From the NCBI GenBank assembly GCA_944384405.1, contig CALWTH010000056.1:1-51698 (forward strand): a DNA stretch of 51,698 nt, in the 5' to 3' direction. Positions 8,574-16,606 of the stretch are shown one piece after another. Each line of letters starts with the position of its first letter. Position 1 is the first letter of the stretch. Made by a program: the position numbers and the translations under genes. The notes under the pieces were generated by a model, which ran no database searches, was not told where the DNA came from, and saw only the letters and a program-made list of their open reading frames with translations. This stretch comes from an uncultured Clostridia bacterium. Lineage in GTDB: Bacteria > Bacillota > Clostridia > Christensenellales > UBA1242.

Positions 8574-8919
8574 ACTCATCTCCAAGTGCAAGACTTGCAC
8601 ACTTTGTGTATGCCCTGACAAGTCCGCCAGCGCCAAGTTTTATCCCACCAAAATATCTAACTACGACAACTAGCACATTACTAAGTTTTTTCTTTTCAAT
8701 AACAGAAAATATAGGTCTGCCTGCCGTACCTGATGGCTCACCATCATCGGAAAATTTTACACTTTCAACATTTGAAACAATTTTGTAGGCATAGCATATG
8801 TGTGTTGACTTTTTGTGTATAGTTTTTAGTTTGTTTAAAATTTCTTCAACACTTTTTGTGTCACTTACGTGATATGCATAGCCGTAAAATTTAGATTTTT
8901 GAATTTCTAAAAGTTTCAT
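8560..8919 (-). CDS. yigZ: IMPACT/YigZ-family protein, short form
   Basis: The 119 residues hold the IMPACT (UPF0029) domain: SKFYGYAYHVSD near the start, then HICYAYKI, FSDDGEPSGTAGRPIFSVI and VVVRYFGGIKLGAGGLVRAYT, all invariant-type stretches of the family. Usual YigZ proteins are about 200 residues and carry a second (DUF1949) domain, which is absent here. The gene still ends cleanly and overlaps recX by 14 bases, so this looks like a natural short form and not a broken gene. The ATGA overlap with the tyrS stop codon shows coupling. The molecular role of the family in bacteria is not settled. Confidence 0.9.
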   Translation of the reverse strand: MKLLEIQKSKFYGYAYHVSDTKSVEEILNKLKTIHKKSTHICYAYKIVSNVESVKFSDDGEPSGTAGRPIFSVIEKKKLSNVLVVVVRYFGGIKLGAGGLVRAYTKCASLALGDEYENN

Positions 8920-10163
8920 TTTGTCACAATCTTCATAAAGTTTTTCTTGCCTTTTTTTAGCAAGATGTAGCCGTCTTTTAATTGATTTATATCAACCAAA
9001 GTATTTGCGTCCAAAATTTTTTGGTCATTAACCATAATACCACTTTGTTGACAAAGTCTTCGCACTTCACTTTTTGACAAGCATAGTCCGCACATTGTGA
9101 AAAGCGTAGCCGTATCAATTCCATTTTCTAGTGTTTTTGTGTCGACAGCAAAAGTTGGAACATTGTCCAAATTCCCATTGTTTTCAAAAAGTGCTTTTGT
9201 TGCGTTTTGAGCAATAATTGCGTCCTGTTCTCCACGAACAAATTTTGTAATTTCATATGCCAAAGTCTTTTTTGCATTTACAATATCTTGACTTATAAGT
9301 TTGTCCACTTCGTCCATATCAATATCAGTAAAAAGTGCAAACATCATTCTTGCACACTCGTCTGGCGTTTGATAGACTCCTTGATAAAAATCATATGCTG
9401 AAATTTTGTCGCGATCTATCCAAATTGCACCTTTTTCAGTCTTGCCCATTTTCTTGCCTTCTGGTGTCAAAAGTAACGGATTTGTCGCACCAATAAGATT
9501 GACGTTTGTTCCATTTAAAAAGTTGAGTTTTCTTTGAAGTTCAACCCCTGCAACTATGTTTGCCCACTGGTCACCACCACCATATTGGAGTGTGCAACCA
9601 TACTTTTTGTTGAGTTCAATAAAATCATATGCCTGCATTGGCATATAGCCCATTTCAAAAAACGTTAGTCCGCCCTGACTTAACCTGTTGTCATAAATTT
9701 CGCTTGATAGCATTTTGTTGACATTGAAATGAATTCCTATATCTCTCATAAAGTCAATGTAACTTATGTTTTTAAACCAATCGGCATTGTTTACAATTAT
9801 TGCTTTGTTGTCACCTTCAAAGTCCAAAAATATTTTGAGTGAATTTTTTATTTTTTCTATATTTGCACTGATTGTATCTCCGTCCATAACTTTTCTTAAT
9901 TCGCTTTTTCCACTTGGATCACCAATTTGTGCAGTTGCTCCGCCCATTAAGAGTATGACTTTGTGCCCTGCTTTTTGAAAACGCCTAAGTATGCAATACG
10001 GAACGCAGTGTCCAATGTGAAGACTATCTGCCGTTGGATCAGTTCCTTCATATAGTGTAATCGGCTCACCACTTTCTAGCAGTTTTTTTAGTCCTTCTTC
10101 GTCTGTGCATTGATATAAAAGTCCTCTTTTTTTCAATGTTTCATATAATTTTGTGTCTACCAT
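8916..10163 (-). CDS. tyrS: Tyrosyl-tRNA synthetase
   Basis: Charges tRNA-Tyr. The chosen start at 10163 (AGGAG five bases upstream) gives 415 residues, normal for bacterial TyrRS; the longer open frame upstream is hydrophobic junk. GTDPTADSLHIGH carries the HIGH motif and the KMSKS loop reads KKMGKT. GGGDQWANI is the tyrosine-binding stretch. The C terminus has an S4-type RNA-binding domain (LCLSKSEVRRLCQQSGIMVN ending in GKKNF). It heads the tyrS-yigZ-recX-acpS operon. The upstream region to cdd is only about 110 bases and shows no T-box leader, which is unusual for a Bacillota tyrS. Confidence 0.96.
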   Translation of the reverse strand: MVDTKLYETLKKRGLLYQCTDEEGLKKLLESGEPITLYEGTDPTADSLHIGHCVPYCILRRFQKAGHKVILLMGGATAQIGDPSGKSELRKVMDGDTISANIEKIKNSLKIFLDFEGDNKAIIVNNADWFKNISYIDFMRDIGIHFNVNKMLSSEIYDNRLSQGGLTFFEMGYMPMQAYDFIELNKKYGCTLQYGGGDQWANIVAGVELQRKLNFLNGTNVNLIGATNPLLLTPEGKKMGKTEKGAIWIDRDKISAYDFYQGVYQTPDECARMMFALFTDIDMDEVDKLISQDIVNAKKTLAYEITKFVRGEQDAIIAQNATKALFENNGNLDNVPTFAVDTKTLENGIDTATLFTMCGLCLSKSEVRRLCQQSGIMVNDQKILDANTLVDINQLKDGYILLKKGKKNFMKIVTK

Positions 10164-10237
10164 ATTTCTCCTAAAATATATATAATAAAAAGTAAAATCA
10201 TAGTAGTATACTAAAAAAAGTTTGTCAAGCAAAACGC

Positions 10238-10272
10238 TTGTTAAAATAGTGGCAATATAGTAAAATACAGGC
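10238..10272 (+). promoter_or_regulatory. Predicted leaderless promoter of cdd
   Basis: TTGTTA (10238-10243), 17-base spacer, TAAAAT (10261-10266), then six bases to the ATG at 10273. The predicted +1 is the A of the start codon; no convincing ribosome binding site. Confidence 0.65.
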
Positions 10273-10668
10273 ATGGATAATTATGAAAAAATGATTGAAC
10301 TTGCACAAAGTGCAATGAAAAACTCATACTCACCATATTCAGATTTTAAAGTTGGTGCTTGCTTAAAAACAACAAGTGGAAAATACTTTGTTGGAACTAA
10401 CATCGAAAATTCTAGTTTCGGTGCAAGTTTGTGTGCAGAGCGTAGCGCCCTTGCAAGTGCAGTATCAAATGGAGAGAAAAATTTTGAAGCAATTGCAATT
10501 GTTTCATCTAGCAATAACTTTTGTCCACCTTGTGGAATATGTAGACAGGTTTTGAGCGAGTTTGGTGATGACATGAAGGTAATTTTAGCAAAAAGCCCAA
10601 AAGAATATGCCGTTTATAACTTGTCAGAACTTTTGCCACACAAATTTTTTGAAGGGGATATGAAATGA
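10273..10668 (+). CDS. cdd: Cytidine deaminase
   Basis: Zinc enzyme that deaminates cytidine and deoxycytidine to uridine forms, part of pyrimidine salvage with the phosphorylase at 5484. The 131 residues are the short tetrameric type. The zinc site is complete: SLCAERSALASA gives Cys-Ala-Glu and PPCGICRQVL gives the two further cysteines. YSPYSDFKVGA near the N terminus is the standard substrate-binding start. It is coupled to dtd by a four-base overlap. Confidence 0.95.
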   Translation: MDNYEKMIELAQSAMKNSYSPYSDFKVGACLKTTSGKYFVGTNIENSSFGASLCAERSALASAVSNGEKNFEAIAIVSSSNNFCPPCGICRQVLSEFGDDMKVILAKSPKEYAVYNLSELLPHKFFEGDMK

Positions 10669-11123
10669 GAGCAATTGTTGAAAAAGTTAAAAATTGTACG
10701 CTTTATAGTGAAGGAAAATTGTTTAGTCAAATTGGTGCTGGTTACTTGGTTCTTTTTGGAGTACATGAAACTGACACCATTGAAATGGTGCCACATTTTG
10801 CACAAAGAATACTTAAACTGCGTGTGTTCCGTGACCAAAACGACAAGATGAACCTTGACATTAAAAGCGTGGGCGGTGAAATTATGCTTGTCAGTAACTT
10901 CACTCTATACGGCAGAACAAAAGGTGCAAATCGCCCTGATTTTACTCACTCGGCAAAGCACGAACTTGCAAAAAAAATATATGATGCTCTCATAGTTGAA
11001 CTTCAGAAAAACATACCCACAAAAACTGGAGTTTTCCGCACTCATATGGACATTGAAATGACTGCTGACGGCCCTGGCACATTTTTGATTGAAGATTATT
11101 CAACAAAAGACGCAATATATTAA
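10665..11123 (+). CDS. dtd: D-aminoacyl-tRNA deacylase (DTD)
   Basis: Removes D-amino acids wrongly attached to tRNA. Start MRAIVEKVKNCTLYSEGKLFSQIGAGYLVLFGV and the fold-wide match to DTD are clear over all 152 residues. The two active-site signatures are altered: the usual SQFTL reads SNFTL and NxGPVT reads ADGPGT. The central Gly-Pro pair, which carries the chirality-checking cis-proline, is kept. GGGG ahead of the ATG inside the end of cdd supports coupled translation. A hairpin terminator follows. Confidence 0.92.
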   Translation: MRAIVEKVKNCTLYSEGKLFSQIGAGYLVLFGVHETDTIEMVPHFAQRILKLRVFRDQNDKMNLDIKSVGGEIMLVSNFTLYGRTKGANRPDFTHSAKHELAKKIYDALIVELQKNIPTKTGVFRTHMDIEMTADGPGTFLIEDYSTKDAIY

Positions 11124-11124
11124 A

Positions 11125-11167
11125 AAACTCGCATAGTCATTTATTTGACTAAAACGCGAGTTTTTTT
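11125..11167 (+). terminator. Bidirectional terminator after dtd
   Basis: AAACTCGC (11125-11132) pairs with GCGAGTTT (11156-11163), with an inner AGTCA/TGACT pair, then T7. T-rich sequence on the other side lets it also serve the minus-strand gene ending at 11173. Confidence 0.85.
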
Positions 11168-11172
11168 CTAGA

Positions 11173-11856
11173 CTAATCATTTTCAGCATATACAACTTTA
11201 TCTAAAAGGTATGCAACAAGTTCTTTTACTGATGGTGCTTTTTTACTTTTTGAAATGTTGAAAAACAACTGCTTGTCCTCACAACTGTCATAAGCACTTT
11301 GGATTGCGAACCTTATTGATCTTTCAACTTTTGTTGATGTTGAGTCATAATATTTAGCGACTATTGAAAGTAACACCCCTATTCTTAAATTCTTAATTTT
11401 TGTTTTGTACCCTTCATATACCATGTCGACAATATAAAGTGTGCCGGCAAGTTTATTGCGAAAATATAGTTTATTAAGTTCGCTATTTACTATTTTATAA
11501 CAAAATCTTTTTTCTTCTTCCATTTCTTTATCCGTTTGTATATTGTTTAATCTTATTTTATTTATAACACTGTCCATATCACTAAGCACTATTATATTTT
11601 TTTTTAACCCACTGTATGAAGTGTCAAGATAATAAAACTTTTTAATGTCAGCAAGTTCTTCAAGTTCTTTATGCGATGCTTTTGCGTCACTATCGACAAC
11701 TATAAAAGCGGCTTTTGTGTTAAGAAGCAAATACATAAGTTCATCAAGAGTTGTGCAACTAAAAAAGAACATATCATTTTTTGTACAAAATTCGGACAAC
11801 TTGGAAAAATTTTCGCCTTTTTCTCCGTAAAAGTACACCACGGCGTTATCTTTCAT
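11173..11856 (-). CDS. Spo0A-like regulator with degenerate receiver
   Basis: A 227-residue protein. The C-terminal half (about 127-222) matches the Spo0A DNA-binding domain: GTLYIVDMVYEGY, then LRIGVLLSIVAKYYDSTSTKVERSIRFAIQSAYD, which aligns with the Spo0A helix-turn-helix text IAKKFNTTxSRVERAIRHAIE, then PSVKELVAYLLDKV. The N-terminal 100 residues have receiver-like hydrophobic strands (AAFIVVDSD around 49-57) but not the standard acidic pair or the conserved lysine context, so phosphorylation is doubtful. The start at 11856 follows AAGGAG by seven bases. Putative 0A boxes lie at its promoter and upstream. Whether it works in sporulation is unknown; the domain assignment is firm, the role is inference. 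Confidence 0.75.
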   Translation of the reverse strand: MKDNAVVYFYGEKGENFSKLSEFCTKNDMFFFSCTTLDELMYLLLNTKAAFIVVDSDAKASHKELEELADIKKFYYLDTSYSGLKKNIIVLSDMDSVINKIRLNNIQTDKEMEEEKRFCYKIVNSELNKLYFRNKLAGTLYIVDMVYEGYKTKIKNLRIGVLLSIVAKYYDSTSTKVERSIRFAIQSAYDSCEDKQLFFNISKSKKAPSVKELVAYLLDKVVYAEND

Positions 11857-11871
11857 GCTTAATCTCCTTTT

Positions 11872-11908
11872 TTCGACAAATAATAACATATTATTTTCAA
11901 TAGGTCAA
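11872..11908 (-). promoter_or_regulatory. Promoter of Spo0A-like gene with overlapping 0A box
   Basis: Minus strand: TTGACC (11908-11903), 17-base spacer, TATTAT (11885-11880), directly followed by TGTCGAA (11878-11872), the 0A-box consensus, at the expected transcription start. Binding there would block transcription, suggesting autorepression. Confidence 0.65.
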
Positions 11909-12010
11909 TAGATTTTTGATATTTTTTTGATTTTTACAAAATATTATTGTTTTGTAAAAAAATGGCAATACTAATATTATTCGTATTCGCCATATTTTTA
12001 TATATTGTAT

Positions 12011-12057
12011 TTCGACATTGTTCGACACACTTTTGTTTTATTCGACATTTTTCGTCA
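12011..12057 (-). promoter_or_regulatory. Array of phased 0A boxes
   Basis: TTCGACA occurs at 12011-12017, 12021-12027 and 12041-12047, with a one-mismatch TTCGTCA at 12051-12057. Read on the minus strand these are TGTCGAA, the Spo0A target. Start-to-start distances are 10, 20 and 10 bases, so all face the same side of the helix. They lie about 100-150 bp upstream of the -35 of the Spo0A-like gene and after the 3' end of the VanW gene. Confidence 0.65.
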
Positions 12058-12134
12058 AGTTAAAATAGCACCATAATAATTAACATAATGAATTTTCGTA
12101 AAAATTTTTAAAGCGTTTTTTGTTCGTTTTTGAT

Positions 12135-13637
12135 TTAAGGATTATATGAACTTGGGTTCTCTTTTTCTATTTTTTTCTCAACATTTGTTTCATTGACTGC
12201 TGTTGAATTTTGTGGAGGAATAAACTGCACTATGTTTGGCGGAAGCGTTATCCCTTCTGTAACTTCTTGTGTACCTTCTATTATTATGCCTTCTTGTGGC
12301 TGATATGTTTCATCACGAATAAGTTTACTTTCAACAATAGTATCTCCAATATATCTATCCATATAGCCTTTTGCCCTATACCCTTCTCTTGGATACTTTA
12401 AGCGGAGATATTCACCTTTATATGTCACCTTGTTTGAATAATCACCACTAGTGTCCGGCACTATTCTATCGCCAGGGTGCGGAATCGCCCCCAAAAATTC
12501 AACATGTCTTTCAAGTCTTTCTCCTTCTTTAAATGGCTTACCATAAACTTCAACATACACATTTTCATCATCGCTTGACGTTTTGATGTAAATATTTTCG
12601 CCTGTGGTGTTTTTAAATCTAAGGTCACTATATCCCTCACTCACCATTGCGTCAAAAGCAAGCCAAACATATGAAGATGGCAACGTGTGTTTATGTACTT
12701 CCAAAATTTCAACATCTGCAAGAAGAAGAGCGTTATAAAGCGTTGTTGAAGACTGACAAACTCCCCCACCTGTTCCTTCAACGTACACTCCGTTTAAAAT
12801 GACATTTGCTTTTTTGTACCCATTCTCAGCAGTTCTTGACCCTGTTGTTTGGTTAAAAGACACCTCTTGATCTGGCAATATGGTCATACCATTGAACGCC
12901 TCTAGTGCGTGACGGACATTGTGTTTTCTATCTTCAGATGAAGTAGCATAACTTGTTGAAAAACTTCCACGAAGAGCAACGCTTTGCACAACTTCGCTTT
13001 TTGTCACTGTTGGCAAAACTTCGTATGTTGGAATACTCAATTCAACAGTTGTGTTTGTTTTTAATGCGTTGTCTATATTTTGTTTAAGTGCAGTTCTATC
13101 AACCATCACTCCAACTTTTTCGTCGGTAAATGTTAATGGATTTTTTTTGTTTGCATCAAAAACAAGTTTTGCGTCCTGTGCTGGCTGGTCTATTTGGTCG
13201 GCGATTTCATCTATTCTTGAATTAAGTCCAGTAAAAACTTCGGTGTACGCTATTTCAAAATTTTTGTCACCGTTTAGTTTGTCTAGTTTGCTCTTTTTTT
13301 GAAAAAGATTGCCAGAATTAAAGTAGTCAAACACACTTTCAACGTAAGGCACAATATGATTATCTATTTCAAAATCATCACCATTTAGGTTCCATGATTT
13401 ATCCAAATAGTTCAAAGTTATTTTTATATCATTTCTTCTGCTATCAAGATGAGTTTGTACAACATTTGTCGCCTGGTCTTTTTCAAGTCCAGAAACATCT
13501 ATACCGTTTATTGTGGTGTCGTCCATAAACTTGTTTCCAACAAACAATACATCTTTAAAAACAAAAAATCCATAACTAAGGACACCAACTGCAACTACGA
13601 AAATTATACTTACAACAATAAAAATTTTACTTTTCAT
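12135..13637 (-). CDS. VanW-family membrane-anchored cell-wall protein
   Basis: A 500-residue protein with one N-terminal transmembrane segment (about 4-27) and the rest outside the cell. Residues 40-220 hold two repeats of the peptidoglycan-binding type 4 fold found before VanW domains (TINGIDVSGLEKDQATNVV). The VanW domain spans roughly 225-370 with ALEAFNGMTILPDQEVSFNQTTG and VYVEGTGGGVCQSSTTLYNALLLADVEI, the strongest family signature. The tail is proline- and glutamate-rich. The exact biochemical role of VanW proteins is unknown, although wall association is likely. AAGGAAAAATTG precedes the start. Confidence 0.9.
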   Translation of the reverse strand: MKSKIFIVVSIIFVVAVGVLSYGFFVFKDVLFVGNKFMDDTTINGIDVSGLEKDQATNVVQTHLDSRRNDIKITLNYLDKSWNLNGDDFEIDNHIVPYVESVFDYFNSGNLFQKKSKLDKLNGDKNFEIAYTEVFTGLNSRIDEIADQIDQPAQDAKLVFDANKKNPLTFTDEKVGVMVDRTALKQNIDNALKTNTTVELSIPTYEVLPTVTKSEVVQSVALRGSFSTSYATSSEDRKHNVRHALEAFNGMTILPDQEVSFNQTTGSRTAENGYKKANVILNGVYVEGTGGGVCQSSTTLYNALLLADVEILEVHKHTLPSSYVWLAFDAMVSEGYSDLRFKNTTGENIYIKTSSDDENVYVEVYGKPFKEGERLERHVEFLGAIPHPGDRIVPDTSGDYSNKVTYKGEYLRLKYPREGYRAKGYMDRYIGDTIVESKLIRDETYQPQEGIIIEGTQEVTEGITLPPNIVQFIPPQNSTAVNETNVEKKIEKENPSSYNP

Positions 13638-13730
13638 ACAATTTTTCCTTTTTGTTAGTATTGTTAAAAAGCAAAAATATATTCACTCACAAACGCTTGC
13701 AAAATAACATACAATGAGTTAGAATAAGTC

Positions 13731-13847
13731 ATAACCATAGAGAGTGTGCGAGGGACAGCCCCACTGACCACACAGCAACCTAAAACACAGTTTCAAGGTG
13801 CTAATAGCTGAACGATGGTTTGTGCCATCAAAAGATGGCTTTTTTTA
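13731..13847 (+). promoter_or_regulatory. SAM-I (S-box) riboswitch with terminator
   Basis: P1 is AACCAT (13733-13738) with ATGGTT (13815-13820). Between them are the conserved S-box stretches GAGTGTGCGAGGGAC, AGCCCC, TGA, GCAACC and AAGGTGCTAA. Next, GCCATC (13824-13829) and GATGGC (13834-13839) plus T8 form the terminator. GATGG of the P1 return strand can instead pair with CCATC, giving the antiterminator. SAM binding therefore favours termination before metK. Confidence 0.95.
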
Positions 13848-13861
13848 TAATAGGAGAAAAA

Positions 13862-14953
13862 ATGGAACAAATTTTAACAAGCGAAAGTGTAAATATTGGA
13901 CATCCAGACAAAACTTGCGACTATATTGCTGATTGCTTTTTGGACGAGGCACTAACACAGGACAGACAAAGCCAAATGGCTGTTGAATGTGCAATAAAAA
14001 ACAATCACCTTTTTATTTATGGTGAAGCAACGACAAAGGCAAAAATAAACTATAACAAGATTGCACAAAACGCACTAAAACAAATAGGGTATAAAAACAA
14101 ATTCAAAATAACAAAAGTTATATCAAAGCAAAGTCCAGACATAGCAGGAGCAGTCAAAAAGCAAAAACTATGTGCAAATGACCAAGGCGTTGTTTTTGGA
14201 TATGCAACAAATGAGAGTGAAAGTTTTTTGCCACTTACTATAGAAATTGCCAATAACATCATGAAGATATATGACCAATTTAGAAAAAAAACACAAGACT
14301 TCTTCCCAGACGCAAAAAGTCAAGTGTGGATAAAATATGTTGACGGCAAGCCTGTAACCATTACAAACATATTAATAAGTGTTTCTCATAGCGAAAAATT
14401 GACAATTGATGATGTAACAAAAATTATTGAAGAAAACGTAATTTCAAAAATTAAAGAAAAATATGCAAAATATTACACAAAAGACACCAAAATTTTAATT
14501 AATCCAAGTGGAAAATTTACAATTTGGGGAAGTTTTGGCGACAGTGGTTGTGTAGGCAGAAAAATTGTTGTTGACGGATATGGTTCAATAGCACATGTTG
14601 GGGGTGGATGTTTTTCTTCAAAAAACGCAACAAAAGTTGATCGCTCGGGCGCATACTATGCAAGATATGTTGCAAAAAGTTTAGTAGCAAACGGACTTTG
14701 CGACAAGTGTGAAATAGGTGTATCCTACGCCATCGGCCTTGAAAAAGAAATGTCTTTAAACATAGATTGCTTTTCCACAAACAAAGTAGATATGCAAAAA
14801 ATTTATGATATCGTAAAAAACAACTTTGATTTCTCTGTGCAAAACATAATTGATGAACTTGATTTAAACAAACCTATATACAAAAAAACAAGTTGTTTTG
14901 GTCACTTTTCTAACCCACAATTTAGTTGGGAAAAAATTAAAAAATTACAATAA
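13862..14953 (+). CDS. metK: S-adenosylmethionine synthetase (divergent)
   Basis: Forms SAM from methionine and ATP. Start at 13862, right after AGGAGAAAAA; the upstream in-frame codons belong to the riboswitch. The 363 residues are about 20 shorter than usual. GHPDK is intact. Several nearly invariant glycine motifs are altered: GAGDQG reads CANDQG, RHGGGAFSGKD reads HVGGGCFSSKN, and the GDCGLTGRK stretch reads GDSGCVGRK. The catalytic aspartates and lysines within those motifs (DQG, GRK, SSK, TKVD) are all present, so activity is expected. Control by its product through the S-box is direct. Confidence 0.93.
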   Translation: MEQILTSESVNIGHPDKTCDYIADCFLDEALTQDRQSQMAVECAIKNNHLFIYGEATTKAKINYNKIAQNALKQIGYKNKFKITKVISKQSPDIAGAVKKQKLCANDQGVVFGYATNESESFLPLTIEIANNIMKIYDQFRKKTQDFFPDAKSQVWIKYVDGKPVTITNILISVSHSEKLTIDDVTKIIEENVISKIKEKYAKYYTKDTKILINPSGKFTIWGSFGDSGCVGRKIVVDGYGSIAHVGGGCFSSKNATKVDRSGAYYARYVAKSLVANGLCDKCEIGVSYAIGLEKEMSLNIDCFSTNKVDMQKIYDIVKNNFDFSVQNIIDELDLNKPIYKKTSCFGHFSNPQFSWEKIKKLQ

Positions 14954-14959
14954 AAAAAA

Positions 14960-14998
14960 AGACTGCCGTTTTTATGCACTATACGGCAGTCTATTTTT
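14960..14998 (+). terminator. Terminator after metK
   Basis: AGACTGCCGT (14960-14969) pairs with ACGGCAGTCT (14983-14992) and is followed by ATTTTT. The AGACTGCCG arm is the same sequence as the outer arm of repeat copies at 7343 and 7638. Confidence 0.85.
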
Positions 14999-15044
14999 AA
15001 AATTTCAAAATTTTTTACTTTTCTTCGCCATTTTGTGGTGGAAA

Positions 15045-15515
15045 TTAGTCATTGTCGCTTGACTTTTTTTCTTCACTTTCGGTGGTGTTTGTTGTAGCCA
15101 TTACTTCACTTTTTGTTTTTGTTTTTTTGATTTCTTCCCTTGCATCTTTATAATTTTTTGTACTCATTATTGCTGGAATGAAGCAAAGTAAATACACAGC
15201 GCAAAGCACAAACTGTGGAACAAATACTGGTGCAAACGACAGGTCGAAAAACATAAATATAGTTCCCATTACAAATTCAATTGCAAGATACAAAGAAGAA
15301 AGCACTGTCACCGGCATACCAACAACTTGTGACTTGCGTTTTTCACTTGAAACAAAGAAAAATGATATTACACACATTATTATTGAAAACATTATAAATC
15401 CATAAGATATCCAAAATGAAATGTGTAAAATTTTTGCAAGCAAGAAAAGAACAATGTTATATGCAACAACAATTATGGCAAACATAAGTCCTAGTTGAAC
15501 TTTCTTTCTATCCAT
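15045..15515 (-). CDS. Four-helix membrane protein, unrecognised
   Basis: A 156-residue protein with four hydrophobic segments at about 8-28, 33-53, 67-93 and 98-116, then a charged, threonine/serine- and lysine-rich tail of about 35 residues. No family motif was recognised. GGAG seven bases before the ATG supports the start. It converges on metK and is divergent from the secreted protein at 15662. Function unknown; a small integral membrane protein is all that can be said. Confidence 0.55.
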   Translation of the reverse strand: MDRKKVQLGLMFAIIVVAYNIVLFLLAKILHISFWISYGFIMFSIIMCVISFFFVSSEKRKSQVVGMPVTVLSSLYLAIEFVMGTIFMFFDLSFAPVFVPQFVLCAVYLLCFIPAIMSTKNYKDAREEIKKTKTKSEVMATTNTTESEEKKSSDND

Positions 15516-15661
15516 TTTTCATCTCCTTGAATTTATCATAACATAAAACACATATTTTTTTCAAGTATTTTAAATGTTAAAGTTTTTTTTAGTCATTTTA
15601 CGTCAAATCTTGACATATTTGTATATATTATGTTACCTTTATATGGCAAAAAGGAAATTTT

Positions 15662-16606
15662 ATGAAAAAAGATAAAACTTTTATTAAGGTATTTTCTCTT
15701 ATCCTGTTCTCAATTTTTTTAATGGCTTTTTCAGCAGGATATTCCGTTTATAGATTAAATAATGAAATACAAACAGAACTTCCCCCTTCTACAGGGGCAG
15801 ATGATATTGGTGGGCAAATTGAAGATTCAGAGCCACAAGATCCTTCTGTACCTTCCGAACCACAGCCAGATGAACCAGAATCAGTTCCTATTTATAACAA
15901 CGCTTTTAAATGTATAGAAGATGCTTTTCTTCTAATAGATACTTGCGAAGGATATAAAATAACTTCCAGTATGACAGCGATAACTGATATACTTGGCATA
16001 GGAAGTGCAACTCAATCAGTTAGAGAAATGGCAATGTTGTCAGGAGATTTCTATTTTAAAGAAACATATGCAAACTGCTCAACAAGTCTTGGCGAAAATT
16101 TTTATAGATATTTTTATAGTGAAGATAACGGAGAAAATATTGAATACAGAAAGACCTCTTCTTACGATGAAAACGATATACCAAATTGGGACAAAACTGT
16201 GGAGAGTGCAACACTATCAAAAGATGAAGCTATAGAAAAATACGATGGCAACGCCTACGATATATTTCCAATCCGTTCAGATAGTTCAAATTCTCGACTT
16301 ATAAAATTTGATAGAACTTCAAATGATACATACTATATCATCTCAACCATTTTCAATATATCAATGATACCTGAAAAATATATTGAAAACGCAAAAAAAG
16401 AAGGTGGACTTAGTGACATAAATTACAAAAGCCTCACCTTAACTTATTATATTGAAAAAGCAACTCTTTATATGAGAAAAATTGAAAGAATAGAAGAATA
16501 TTCAATAACAAAAGGCATGACTTTAAATGTTTCTTCAAGTTACAATCTCTATGTAAATATAATAGACCAAAAAATTGAACCACAAAAACCTAGTTACTGT
16601 GCTTAA
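15662..16606 (+). CDS. Membrane-anchored extracellular protein, unrecognised
   Basis: A 314-residue protein with a short positive N terminus and one transmembrane or signal segment (about 9-30). A proline/glutamate-rich linker (40-75: PSTGADD, EPQDPSVPSEPQPDEPE) precedes a globular domain of about 230 residues rich in tyrosine, serine and aspartate. No lipobox cysteine is seen, so it is more likely an uncleaved anchor than a lipoprotein. AAGGA precedes the ATG, with TTGACA about 55 bases upstream. The 3' end overlaps tmk by four bases. Function unknown. Confidence 0.55.
   Translation: MKKDKTFIKVFSLILFSIFLMAFSAGYSVYRLNNEIQTELPPSTGADDIGGQIEDSEPQDPSVPSEPQPDEPESVPIYNNAFKCIEDAFLLIDTCEGYKITSSMTAITDILGIGSATQSVREMAMLSGDFYFKETYANCSTSLGENFYRYFYSEDNGENIEYRKTSSYDENDIPNWDKTVESATLSKDEAIEKYDGNAYDIFPIRSDSSNSRLIKFDRTSNDTYYIISTIFNISMIPEKYIENAKKEGGLSDINYKSLTLTYYIEKATLYMRKIERIEEYSITKGMTLNVSSSYNLYVNIIDQKIEPQKPSYCA

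Noticed and set aside
10164..10272. T-box leader for tyrS
   Set aside because: The gap is too short and lacks the T-box TGGNACCGCG sequence and specifier-loop structure.
10164..10274. Longer TyrRS N terminus
   Set aside because: The extra 37 residues are hydrophobic and low-complexity, overlap the cdd promoter region, and the ATG at 10163 has AGGAG and matches TyrRS.
13820..13861. Upstream in-frame start for metK (MCHQKMAFFIIGEK extension)
   Set aside because: Those codons overlap the S-box terminator. The ATG at 13862 has AGGAG and gives the standard MetK N terminus.
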